Of a stretch of 64,000 nt of DNA, positions 16,463 through 24,864 are shown piece by piece. Source of the stretch: Alloprevotella rava. GTDB taxonomy: Bacteria > Bacteroidota > Bacteroidia > Bacteroidales > Bacteroidaceae. The stretch covers positions 434,001 to 498,000 of the forward strand of contig NZ_JACICA010000001.1 in NCBI RefSeq assembly GCF_014195585.1, in the 5' to 3' direction. The position numbers and the translations under genes were made by a program. A model generated the notes under the pieces. The model ran no database searches, was not told the origin of the DNA, and was given only the letters and a program-made list of their open reading frames with translations. Within the stretch, counting starts at the first letter, position 1. Every line of letters starts with the position of its first letter.

Positions 16463-18403
16463 ATGGAAACTCAATTTTTATATACAATTCTGATTCTGGC
16501 ATTGCCTTTTTGCTCTTTTCTCTTTCTGGGGCTCTTCGGCCACAAATTGAGCCATAAGGTTGCTGGACTTATCGGTACAACTAGCTTGGGACTGGTCTTC
16601 TTGCTTTCGCTCTACACAGCCTTTGAATACTTCTTCGGCATTGGGCGCAATGTACAAGGCATCTATCAAGCTCTAGTGCCGTATAATACAACATGGTTGC
16701 CTCTTGGCAATCTCCACTTCGATATGGGTATCTTGTTAGACCCGATTGCTGTGATGATGCTTATTGTCATCTCTACGGTGTCTTTCATGGTACACATCTA
16801 TTCTTTTGGTTATATGCACGGTGAGCGCGGCTTTCAGCGTTATTATGCTTTCTTGAGCCTCTTTACCATGTCTATGCTCGGCCTCGTTGTCGCTACCAAT
16901 ATCTTCCAGATGTATCTCTTCTGGGAGCTTGTCGGTGTTTCTTCTTATTTGCTCATTGGCTTCTTCTATACAGAGAAGCCTGCTATTGCAGCTAGTAAGA
17001 AAGCATTTATTGTGACGCGTTTTGCCGACCTCTTCTTCCTCATCGGTATTCTCATCTATGGCTACTATGCGCAAACCTTTAGTTTCAGTTTTGTTGAAAC
17101 TGGTAGCGTGCGTGAATTTGCAAGTGCAGCCTTTATGCTGCCTACTGCCTTGTTCCTCATGTTTATCGGTGGTGCAGGTAAGAGTGCGATGTTCCCACTT
17201 CATATTTGGCTTCCCGATGCAATGGAGGGCCCAACGCCTGTTAGTGCACTGATTCATGCTGCAACCATGGTTGTCGCAGGTGTATATCAGGTGGCACGTA
17301 TGTTCCCTCTTTGGATTGCCTATGCTCCCGACACTCTCCATATCGTGGCTTGGGTTGGAGCGTTTACAGCTTTCTATGCTGCTGCAGTTGCTTGCGCACA
17401 GAGTGACATTAAGCGTGTCTTGGCTTTCTCTACCATCTCTCAGATAGCTTTTATGATGGTGGCTTTGGGCGTTTGTATGCCTCTGCCTAATGGAGCAAGT
17501 CCTGAGTTGATTGATCATGAGTTTGGAATTGGTTATATGGCTAGTATGTTCCATCTCTTCACCCATGCTATGTTCAAGGCTACGCTCTTCCTCTGTGCTG
17601 GCTGCCTTATCCATGCAGTTCATAGCAATGAGATGAGCGCAATGGGCGGAATGCGTAAATATATGCCAATCACTCATTGGACTTTCCTCATAGCTTGCTT
17701 GGCAATCTCTGGTATTCCTCCTTTCTCTGGCTTCTTCTCGAAGGACGAGATTTTGGAAGCGAGCTTCGCTTATAGTCCTGTAATGGGTTGGGTAATGACA
17801 GGTATTGCTGCCATGACGGCTTTCTATATGTTTCGCCTTTACTATGGTATCTTCTGGGGAACAGAAAACAAGGAACATCACGCAGAATGCCATCCGCATG
17901 AGAGTCCTTTGGCGATGACATTCCCGCTCTTATTCCTTACAGCTATTACGTTAGTAGCAGGCTTTATTCCTTTTGGAAAAATTATTTCTGCTGATGGACT
18001 TGCGTACGACTTCTTGGCACATTTCAATTGGGCTTTAGGTGCTAAGAGTTGTTTCATCGCACTCATCTCTATTGGGCTTGCCACTTGGATTTACAAGGGA
18101 GAGAAACAGCCTATTGCTGACAAGATGCAGAATGCAGCTCCGCATCTCCATCGTTGGGCATTTAAGCGTTTCTATCTAGATGAAGTCTACCAGTTCATTA
18201 CGCATCGCATCATCTTCAAGTACATCTCTGCAACCATTGCTAAGTTTGACCGTAAGTATATTGACGGCTTCTTCAACTTCTTGGCTTGGGGAACTCACGA
18301 ATTGGGTTTCCAAATTCGTGGTTTCCAGAGCGGTTCTATTCAGAAGTATGCGTTTATCTTCTTCTTGGGTGCTCTCGCCCTGTTATTAGTTATGATCCTC
18401 TAA
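16463..18403 (+). CDS. nuoL: NADH-quinone oxidoreductase subunit L
   Basis: 646 residues, antiporter-like proton-pumping subunit at the tip of the membrane arm. Conserved sites include FWELVGVSSYLLIGF (the essential Glu), GKSAMFPLHIWLPDAMEGPTPVSALIHAATMV (Lys and His channel residues) and FSKDEILEASF. The long C-terminal lateral helix region (about residues 530-646) is present, so the protein is full length. Confidence 0.95.
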   Translation: METQFLYTILILALPFCSFLFLGLFGHKLSHKVAGLIGTTSLGLVFLLSLYTAFEYFFGIGRNVQGIYQALVPYNTTWLPLGNLHFDMGILLDPIAVMMLIVISTVSFMVHIYSFGYMHGERGFQRYYAFLSLFTMSMLGLVVATNIFQMYLFWELVGVSSYLLIGFFYTEKPAIAASKKAFIVTRFADLFFLIGILIYGYYAQTFSFSFVETGSVREFASAAFMLPTALFLMFIGGAGKSAMFPLHIWLPDAMEGPTPVSALIHAATMVVAGVYQVARMFPLWIAYAPDTLHIVAWVGAFTAFYAAAVACAQSDIKRVLAFSTISQIAFMMVALGVCMPLPNGASPELIDHEFGIGYMASMFHLFTHAMFKATLFLCAGCLIHAVHSNEMSAMGGMRKYMPITHWTFLIACLAISGIPPFSGFFSKDEILEASFAYSPVMGWVMTGIAAMTAFYMFRLYYGIFWGTENKEHHAECHPHESPLAMTFPLLFLTAITLVAGFIPFGKIISADGLAYDFLAHFNWALGAKSCFIALISIGLATWIYKGEKQPIADKMQNAAPHLHRWAFKRFYLDEVYQFITHRIIFKYISATIAKFDRKYIDGFFNFLAWGTHELGFQIRGFQSGSIQKYAFIFFLGALALLLVMIL

Positions 18404-18416
18404 AACTGACAGATAT

Positions 18417-19937
18417 ATGAATTTCTTATCAATATTTGTACTGATACCTCTGCTTATGCTGCTCGGTTTGTGGCTGGCAAGAGATCAAAAAAGTATTAGA
18501 GGCGTGATGGTAGCGGGCAGTACCTGCTTGCTCATCCTTTCTGCTGTCCTCACTGTGCTCTTTCTTCAAGAACGAGCTGCTGGTAATACGGCAGAAATGT
18601 TGTTCACCGCCTCTTTCGATTGGATAACACCATTGCACATTAAGTACTCCGTTGGAGTCGATGGTATCTCTGTTGCAATGCTGTTGCTTTCCTCCGTCAT
18701 CGTATTTACAGGTACATTTGTTTCTTGGTACATGAATAAGGAATACTTCCTGTGGTTCACACTGTTAAGTGCAGGTGTTTATGGTTTCTTCATTTCCATT
18801 GACATGTTTACCATGTTTATGTTCTATGAAGTAGCTCTTATCCCGATGTATTTGCTGATTGGTGTGTGGGGCACTGGCCCTAAAGAATATGCAGCCATGA
18901 AGCTGACACTCATGCTTATGGGCGGTTCTGCTTTCCTTATGTGTGGTATCTTTGGTATCTTCTATGGAGCAGGAGGCCAGACAATGGACATTCTCGACAT
19001 TGCCCATCAGCAGAATGGTGCTCATTTGATTGACATTGCACAGCAACACATATGGTTCCCGCTAACTTTTGCTGGCTTTGGCGTTCTCGGTGCATTGTTC
19101 CCATTCCACACTTGGAGTCCTGATGGTCACGCTTCTGCGCCAACGGCTGTGTCAATGTTGCACGCAGGCGTATTGATGAAGCTTGGTGGTTATGGCTGTT
19201 TCCGCATTGCTATGTTCCTCATGCCGCAAGGCGCACAGGACTTAGGTTGGATTTTCCTTGTATTGACGGGTATCTCTGTTGTTTATGGTGCATTCTCGGC
19301 TTGTGTTCAAACCGACTTGAAGTATATCAATGCTTACTCCTCTGTGTCTCACTGCGGCTTAGTGCTCTTCGGTATTCTGATGGTTAATCAAGTAGCGGCT
19401 ACTGGTGCTGTGTTGCAGATGCTTTCTCACGGTTTGACCACAGCTCTCTTCTTTGCCCTCATCGGTATGATTTATGGCCGTACGCATACGCGTGATATCC
19501 GTGAGATGAGTGGTTTGATGCGCATCATGCCGTTCCTCTCTGTGTGCTACGTGATAGCTGGTTTGGCTAATCTCGGCCTTCCCGGTTTCAGCGGCTTTAT
19601 TGCAGAAATGACCATCTTTGTTGGTTCCTTTGCTAATGCCGATACCTTCCATCGTGTACTGACTATTGCCGCCTGCACTAGTATTGTTGTCACTGCTGTC
19701 TATATTCTCCGTCTTGTTGGTAAAATCCTCTATGGTGTTTCCACTAACGAAGAACATTTGAAGCTTGACGATGCTCATTGGGAAGAACGTTTTGCTGTTA
19801 TCTGTCTCATTGGTACGATTGCGGCTCTCGGTTCTGCTCCGTGGTGGGTAAGTAATATGATAGATTCTGGCGTAGCTCCAGTTGTCGAACATATTACGGC
19901 GTTTGCAGCCAATACGAATCTCAATCCGTTCATGTAA
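18417..19937 (+). CDS. nuoM: NADH-quinone oxidoreductase subunit M
   Basis: 506 residues, antiporter-like subunit with about 14 transmembrane helices. Motifs are FYEVALIPMYLLIGVWG (conserved Glu of helix 5), FPFHTWSPDGHASAPTAVSM and the KYINAYSSVSHCGLVLFG segment. It starts 13 nt after nuoL. Confidence 0.95.
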   Translation: MNFLSIFVLIPLLMLLGLWLARDQKSIRGVMVAGSTCLLILSAVLTVLFLQERAAGNTAEMLFTASFDWITPLHIKYSVGVDGISVAMLLLSSVIVFTGTFVSWYMNKEYFLWFTLLSAGVYGFFISIDMFTMFMFYEVALIPMYLLIGVWGTGPKEYAAMKLTLMLMGGSAFLMCGIFGIFYGAGGQTMDILDIAHQQNGAHLIDIAQQHIWFPLTFAGFGVLGALFPFHTWSPDGHASAPTAVSMLHAGVLMKLGGYGCFRIAMFLMPQGAQDLGWIFLVLTGISVVYGAFSACVQTDLKYINAYSSVSHCGLVLFGILMVNQVAATGAVLQMLSHGLTTALFFALIGMIYGRTHTRDIREMSGLMRIMPFLSVCYVIAGLANLGLPGFSGFIAEMTIFVGSFANADTFHRVLTIAACTSIVVTAVYILRLVGKILYGVSTNEEHLKLDDAHWEERFAVICLIGTIAALGSAPWWVSNMIDSGVAPVVEHITAFAANTNLNPFM

Positions 19938-19961
19938 TCTCTTAAAGAATAAAAACAGACA

Positions 19962-21455
19962 ATGGATTATTCACAATTCTTACATATGCCCGAGGAGGCA
20001 AGCCTTTTGGCTGTTATTCTTATTCTCTTCTTGGCCGACTTGTTTATGTGCAAAGAGCCCAAGGATGGGGAAACTATTAGCCAGAAGCCTTCAGCTATCA
20101 ACGTTGTAGCTATTGGCCTTCTCTCTATTCATACTCTCATCAACTTGTTGCCTTGCTGCAATGGTTGTATGCAGGCAACTGAGGCCTTTGGTGGAATGTA
20201 CCAGCATACACCGATGATGACCGTCATTAAGTCGGTTCTCAATATCGGAACGCTTGTAGTATTTCTCATGGCTAATAGTTGGTTGCGTCGTCCAGAGAAT
20301 ATTGTTAAGCAAGGTGAGTTCTATCTCGTCACGCTTTTCACGTTGCTCGGTATGTACTTTATGATCAGTAGTGGCCACTTCCTGATGTTCTTCATCGGCT
20401 TGGAATTGGCCAGCGTACCTATGGCAGCCCTTGTGGCTTACGATAAGTATCGTTATGAAAGTGCAGAAGCTGGTGCTAAGTTCATCTTGTTGGCACTCTT
20501 CTCCAGTGCACTTCTTGTCTATGGCCTTTCGCTCATCTATGGTGCTACTGGAACGCTCTATTACAGCAGTGTGGGTGCTCTCTTCTCTGGTGATACGCTT
20601 CTCAGCGTTATAGGTCTGACGTTCTTCCTTTCTGGAATGGGATTTAAGATAAGTTTGGTACCATTCCATCTTTGGACGGCTGATACTTATCAGGGGGCAC
20701 CGACCGTTGTGACAGCTTATCTCAGCGTTATCTCAAAAAGTAGTGCTGCTTTTGTTCTCTTCACGGTTCTTGTGAAGGCTTTTGCCGGCGACTCTTTGAT
20801 GGCTGAGTGGAACACAGGTCTTTATTGGATTATCATTGCTTCTATCACGTTGGCAAATATCTTTGCCATTCAGCAGCAGAATCTAAAGCGCTTTATGGCG
20901 TTCTCTGCCATCTCCCAAGCTGGTTATATCGTACTCGGTATTATGGGGGGAACGGCACAGGGCATGACTTCCATCGTGTTCTACATCCTCGTCTATATGG
21001 TAGCCAACTTAGGTGCTTTCGCTGTTATCAATGTGATTGAGCAAAATAGCGGTAAGATTCGTATTGACGACTACGACGGACTTTATGAAACAAACCCACA
21101 CTTGAGTTTTATCATGACGCTCTGCCTCTTTAGTTTGGCAGGTATTCCGCCGTTTGCTGGTATGTTTTCTAAGTTCTTCATCTTCATGGCAGCGTTCAAT
21201 GCTGGTTATCACTGGCTTGTACTGATTGCTTTGATCAACACGGTTCTTTCACTCTATTACTACTTGCTGATTGTGAAGGCTATGTATATCAAGAAGAACG
21301 AACATCCTATAGCTCAGTTCCAATCTGATGGTTATACGCGTGCAGCTCTCGTTATCTGTACAACAGGCGTCGTAGTGCTGGGTATCGGTGGTGTCTTCTA
21401 TAACTATATTGATACACTTTCCTACGGTATCGATAAGATGCTCGGGGCTCTCTGA
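19962..21455 (+). CDS. nuoN: NADH-quinone oxidoreductase subunit N
   Basis: 497 residues, third antiporter-like subunit. Motifs are [20 protein letters not shown] (conserved Glu), [29 protein letters not shown], and [20 protein letters not shown]. It is the last gene of the operon; a terminator starts 24 nt after the stop. nuoE, nuoF and nuoG are not present anywhere in the operon. Confidence 0.95.
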   Translation: MDYSQFLHMPEEASLLAVILILFLADLFMCKEPKDGETISQKPSAINVVAIGLLSIHTLINLLPCCNGCMQATEAFGGMYQHTPMMTVIKSVLNIGTLVVFLMANSWLRRPENIVKQGEFYLVTLFTLLGMYFMISSGHFLMFFIGLELASVPMAALVAYDKYRYESAEAGAKFILLALFSSALLVYGLSLIYGATGTLYYSSVGALFSGDTLLSVIGLTFFLSGMGFKISLVPFHLWTADTYQGAPTVVTAYLSVISKSSAAFVLFTVLVKAFAGDSLMAEWNTGLYWIIIASITLANIFAIQQQNLKRFMAFSAISQAGYIVLGIMGGTAQGMTSIVFYILVYMVANLGAFAVINVIEQNSGKIRIDDYDGLYETNPHLSFIMTLCLFSLAGIPPFAGMFSKFFIFMAAFNAGYHWLVLIALINTVLSLYYYLLIVKAMYIKKNEHPIAQFQSDGYTRAALVICTTGVVVLGIGGVFYNYIDTLSYGIDKMLGAL

Positions 21456-21479
21456 TAAAGTGTAAATCTTTTTATCTTC

Positions 21480-21517
21480 AGCGGCTTTTCTTGAAACAAG
21501 AGAAGCCGCTGTTTTTA
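21480..21517 (+). terminator. Intrinsic terminator of the nuo operon
   Basis: AGCGGCTT (21480-21487) pairs with AAGCCGCT (21503-21510), with TCTTG/CAAGA extending the stem inside. GTTTTTAT follows. It begins 24 nt after the nuoN stop. Confidence 0.9.
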
Positions 21518-21570
21518 TATGCAATAAAATAATACTATATTGCGCCGTGAATCAAAAAGGAAGCAAACGT

Positions 21571-22455
21571 ATGGAAAAGAAAAGATATGTAGTGGGCTTA
21601 GGTGAGCTACTTTGGGACTTACTCCCTTCTGGCAAACGTTTAGGTGGTGCTCCAGCAAATTTTGCCTATCATGTTTCTCAGTTTGGTTTGAATGGCTTGG
21701 CAGTAAGTGCTATTGGGCAAGATGATTTAGGCGAAGAAGCCATTCAAGAATTAGAGCGTAAGCAACTTTCTGCATATCTTGAGCGAGTGGAATATCCTAC
21801 GGGGCGGGTAAACGTACAGCTTGATGAAGCTGGTATTCCTCTTTACGATATTCAGCAGAATGTGGCATGGGATAATATTCCTTTTACAGAAGAGCTACGC
21901 GAGATTGCGGAAAATACTCAAGCAGTCTGTTTCGGCTCTTTGGCTCAGCGTAGTCCGCAAAGCCGTATTGCTATTCAAGCCTTTTTAGCTTCCTTGCCTG
22001 TTGACGATGATGTTCTTCGCATTTATGATATAAATCTTCGCACTCCTTTTTATAGTAAAGAAGTGGTAGATTTGTCTCTTTCTGCCGCAAATATTCTTAA
22101 AGTTAACGATGAAGAACTGCCCGTCCTTGCCAATTATTACAATCTTCCTGTAACATCTCCTTTGGAGCAATGTGAACTTCTTCGTCAGCGTTTCGATCTG
22201 CGCCTTGTCATCTATACTTGTGGTGCAGAAGGCAGTTATGTGATCTCTGAAGAGGGAGTATCTTCCCAATCTACGCCAAAGGTTTCGGTCGTAGATACAG
22301 TTGGAGCTGGAGATAGTTTCACCGCTTCTTTTTGCGCTGCATTTATCAAAGGCCTTTCCATCCCAGAGGCTCATGCTATTGCTGTAAAAGTAGCAGCTTT
22401 TGTCTGCACCCAACAAGGCGCAATGCCTATTTTACCTGACGATTTATTGGGCTAA
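21571..22455 (+). CDS. PfkB family sugar kinase, probable fructokinase
   Basis: 294 residues, ribokinase/PfkB fold. The N-terminus VGLGELLWDLLPSGKRLGGAPANFAYH gives the sugar-binding GG motif and the C-terminal DTVGAGDSFTASFCAAF gives the catalytic Asp and anion hole. The sequence around LGGAPANFA is typical of bacterial fructokinases, which phosphorylate fructose at C6 with ATP. Start at ATG 21571 (MEKKRYVVG) is preferred over a GTG at 21547. No sucrose or fructan genes are adjacent, so the substrate stays an inference. Confidence 0.8.
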   Translation: MEKKRYVVGLGELLWDLLPSGKRLGGAPANFAYHVSQFGLNGLAVSAIGQDDLGEEAIQELERKQLSAYLERVEYPTGRVNVQLDEAGIPLYDIQQNVAWDNIPFTEELREIAENTQAVCFGSLAQRSPQSRIAIQAFLASLPVDDDVLRIYDINLRTPFYSKEVVDLSLSAANILKVNDEELPVLANYYNLPVTSPLEQCELLRQRFDLRLVIYTCGAEGSYVISEEGVSSQSTPKVSVVDTVGAGDSFTASFCAAFIKGLSIPEAHAIAVKVAAFVCTQQGAMPILPDDLLG

Positions 22456-22600
22456 AGTGGTAAAGAAAATAGAATGCTCAGATTCAAACGCATTGTGAAG
22501 ATCACTCTTTTTCTCCATTCCTTTCGAGCGAGAATGCTTTCTCTTAATAGCAAATAGCGAAAAAGTGGATACTCTTATTAGGATATTCATTCTAATATTG

Positions 22601-22608
22601 TAACTTTG
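22601..22608 (+). promoter_or_regulatory. -7 promoter box (TAACTTTG)
   Basis: TAACTTTGCCC matches the Bacteroidetes -7 consensus and lies 42 nt before the Gfo/Idh/MocA gene. The 195-nt spacer upstream of it (22456-22600) shows no other clear element. Confidence 0.6.
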
Positions 22609-22650
22609 CCCATATAGAAATACCTAATAAATTTATTTATACACAACTTT

Positions 22651-24279
22651 ATGAAATTTTTCAAAGTTCTTGCTGTCGCCGTTTTGGCGGTACTTTCGTC
22701 TGGGCAGATGAATGCCCAGTCCACCTCTCCTTCTACGAAGTGGCATTGGAATGAAGGGCAGATTGTACTTGACACTCCTGCTCGCCCTGCTGGCCAACAG
22801 TCGGCTTTAGGCTTGACAGTTCCCAAAATTCAGAATGTGCGTGTTGCTTTTGTAGGCTTAGGAATGCGTGGACCTAGTGCTGTTGCACGCTGGACATATA
22901 TTCCTGGTGTAGAAATCGTTGCTTTGTGCGACTATGAGCAGAAGCGCGCAGAATGTTGCCAAGAATATCTAAAGAAGGCAAACCTTCCGCCTGCTTCCAT
23001 CTATTTTGGTGCAGAAGGCTACAAGGAATTGTGCAAACGCCCAGATATTGATCTCGTTTACATTGCAACCGACTGGGATCACCACTTCCCCGTGGCTAAG
23101 TTTGCTATGGAAAAAGGTAAGAATACGGCTATTGAAGTACCTTCTGCTATGAATGTTGAACAATGTTGGGATCTTATCAACTTAGTTGAGAAAACTCGCA
23201 AACATTGTATGATTCTTGAGAACTGTTGCTACGACTGGTTTGAAATGAATACTTTGAATATGGCACAGCACGGAGTTTTCGGTGAATTGCTCCATGGACA
23301 AGGTGCTTATATTCATAACCTAGATGATTTTTGGAATGCATATTGGAAGAATCCTGAGAAATCTCCTGAATTAGGCTGGCGTATGCAGTATAATATGGAG
23401 AATCGTGGCGATGTCTACGCTACTCACGGTCTAGGTCCTGTGGCACAAGCTTTCGACATTCATCGTGGTGACCGCATGAAAACACTTGTTGCAATGGACA
23501 CTAAACCTGTTCATGGTCCTAACTATGTGGAAGCTAAGACAGGTGTTCGCCCAACAAATTTCCGCAATGGTGATCATACCACAACACTGATTCGTACAGA
23601 GGAAGGAAAGGTTATTGAGGTTCAGCACCAAGTGATGAATCCGCGTCCTTACGACCGCCTCTATCAACTCTCTGGTACGAAAGGGTTTGCCAATAAATAT
23701 CCTGTTGAAGGTTACGCTCTTGATGCGAAGAGCTTGAAAGAAGCTGGTGTCACTCCTAAGGTTGATGACCTTTCTTCTCACTCTTTCATGTCGGCAGCTG
23801 AAAAGAAGGCCCTCGAAGAGAAGTATCAATCGCCCATCTTGAAGAAGTATGCCAAGAAGGCCAAGGAGGTTGGTGGTCACGGCGGTATGGACTTCATCAT
23901 GGACAGTCGCCTTGTTTACTGTTTGCAGAACGGTCTACCTCTCGACATGGATATTTACGACCTTGCCGAATGGTGTGCTTTAGCAGAACTCGGTACTCTT
24001 TCTCTTGACAACAACTCTGCCAGCGTTGCTTTCCCTGATTTTACACGTGGACATTGGAACGAAGTGAAAGGTTATAAGCACGCTTTTGCTTCAGCTGAGC
24101 AAGAAGAAGCAACAGCTCAACTTGCTACTGCTATTACTGATGCACAGAAGGCTATCTCTGCTAAGGCTTGGGCCGATTATGATAAGGCAATCACTGTTGA
24201 AGCTAAGAATGCAGTTAGCACAAAGGCTGTTGCCAACGTACAGAAAGCTGTTGCTAAATTGATGAAGAAGATAAAATAA
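22651..24279 (+). CDS. Secreted Gfo/Idh/MocA oxidoreductase, GH109-like
   Basis: 542 residues. Signal peptide (to about residue 23, SGQMNAQS), then a Rossmann NAD-binding domain starting at RVAFVGLGMRGPSAVARW (about residues 65-85), with IEVPSAMNVEQCWD and the GDVYATHGLGPVAQAFDI region typical of glycoside hydrolase family 109. GH109 enzymes use bound NAD to cleave alpha-N-acetylgalactosamine from glycans, so a role in mucin or blood-group glycan degradation is possible. The last about 65 residues are an extra Ala/Lys/Glu-rich helical tail. A terminator follows directly. Confidence 0.8.
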   Translation: MKFFKVLAVAVLAVLSSGQMNAQSTSPSTKWHWNEGQIVLDTPARPAGQQSALGLTVPKIQNVRVAFVGLGMRGPSAVARWTYIPGVEIVALCDYEQKRAECCQEYLKKANLPPASIYFGAEGYKELCKRPDIDLVYIATDWDHHFPVAKFAMEKGKNTAIEVPSAMNVEQCWDLINLVEKTRKHCMILENCCYDWFEMNTLNMAQHGVFGELLHGQGAYIHNLDDFWNAYWKNPEKSPELGWRMQYNMENRGDVYATHGLGPVAQAFDIHRGDRMKTLVAMDTKPVHGPNYVEAKTGVRPTNFRNGDHTTTLIRTEEGKVIEVQHQVMNPRPYDRLYQLSGTKGFANKYPVEGYALDAKSLKEAGVTPKVDDLSSHSFMSAAEKKALEEKYQSPILKKYAKKAKEVGGHGGMDFIMDSRLVYCLQNGLPLDMDIYDLAEWCALAELGTLSLDNNSASVAFPDFTRGHWNEVKGYKHAFASAEQEEATAQLATAITDAQKAISAKAWADYDKAITVEAKNAVSTKAVANVQKAVAKLMKKIK

Positions 24280-24307
24280 AAATTTATCGTCTACATAATT
24301 ATACGTT

Positions 24308-24344
24308 AAATGCGCTCACTACTTCCGTAGTGGGCGCATTTTTA
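24308..24344 (+). terminator. Intrinsic terminator after the GH109-like gene
   Basis: ATGCGC-T-CACTAC and GTAGTG-G-GCGCAT arms around a TTCC loop, followed by TTTTTATT. It begins about 28 nt after the stop codon. Confidence 0.9.
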
Positions 24345-24864
24345 TTGAGATGATAGGGGAGTGATGAAAGAGTTTTGTAGAGTCTTGCATATGATAAGTA
24401 GTTGTCCCTGAAAAACTTCATGAGAAGAATTTTTGTGATTTTTTTAATGTCATATAGAGTTCTGATTATTAAATACTTGTGCTCTAAATGGAGGCTTCTG
24501 AAGCTTTTTACAACTTTCTCTGGAGGAGATGTACTTATGTAATAAAGATAGTTATAAATATCCTTATTCTATTTTCAGTGACAACAAATTATAACTTTTA
24601 TGGGGGAGTGTATCATGATAAAGAAGTTACGCCAGCCTGCTATTCTGACTATTTCTTCCTTTCCCCTACCTACTCTTTTATTTCCTCTCTCTTCATCCAA
24701 GCAAAATCTCACAAACTATTGCTAATTATCTGATTAAGTGGAAACTTATTTTGCTCAAATAGCTGCTTACAAAAGCTTAAAAACTTCTTTTTCTTTGCTA
24801 TTATATATTATATTATATTTGCAAAATAGTTATGTTAGCTCTTTCTTAACTAAAAATCAAAATT
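24345..24864. other. Gene-free region upstream of the barrel-protein gene
   Basis: About 520 AT-rich bases without a convincing gene. A fragment at about 24556-24573 (ATATCCTTATTCTATTTT) resembles the end piece of the dispersed 21-bp repeat family, but it has no TGTCAGCTGACA core. Promoter boxes close to the next gene are TTTG (24794-24797) and TATATTTG (24814-24821), 16 nt apart, which is shorter than ideal. Nothing else can be supported. Confidence 0.4.

Noticed and set aside
16736-17899. 387-codon open frame on the minus strand inside nuoL
   Set aside because: Its translation is rich in His, Cys, Arg and Thr, the usual pattern of a reading antisense to a membrane-protein gene.
24488-24733. 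81-codon frame upstream of the barrel-protein gene
   Set aside because: AT-rich with a random hydrophobic composition, no promoter or start context, and no family resemblance.
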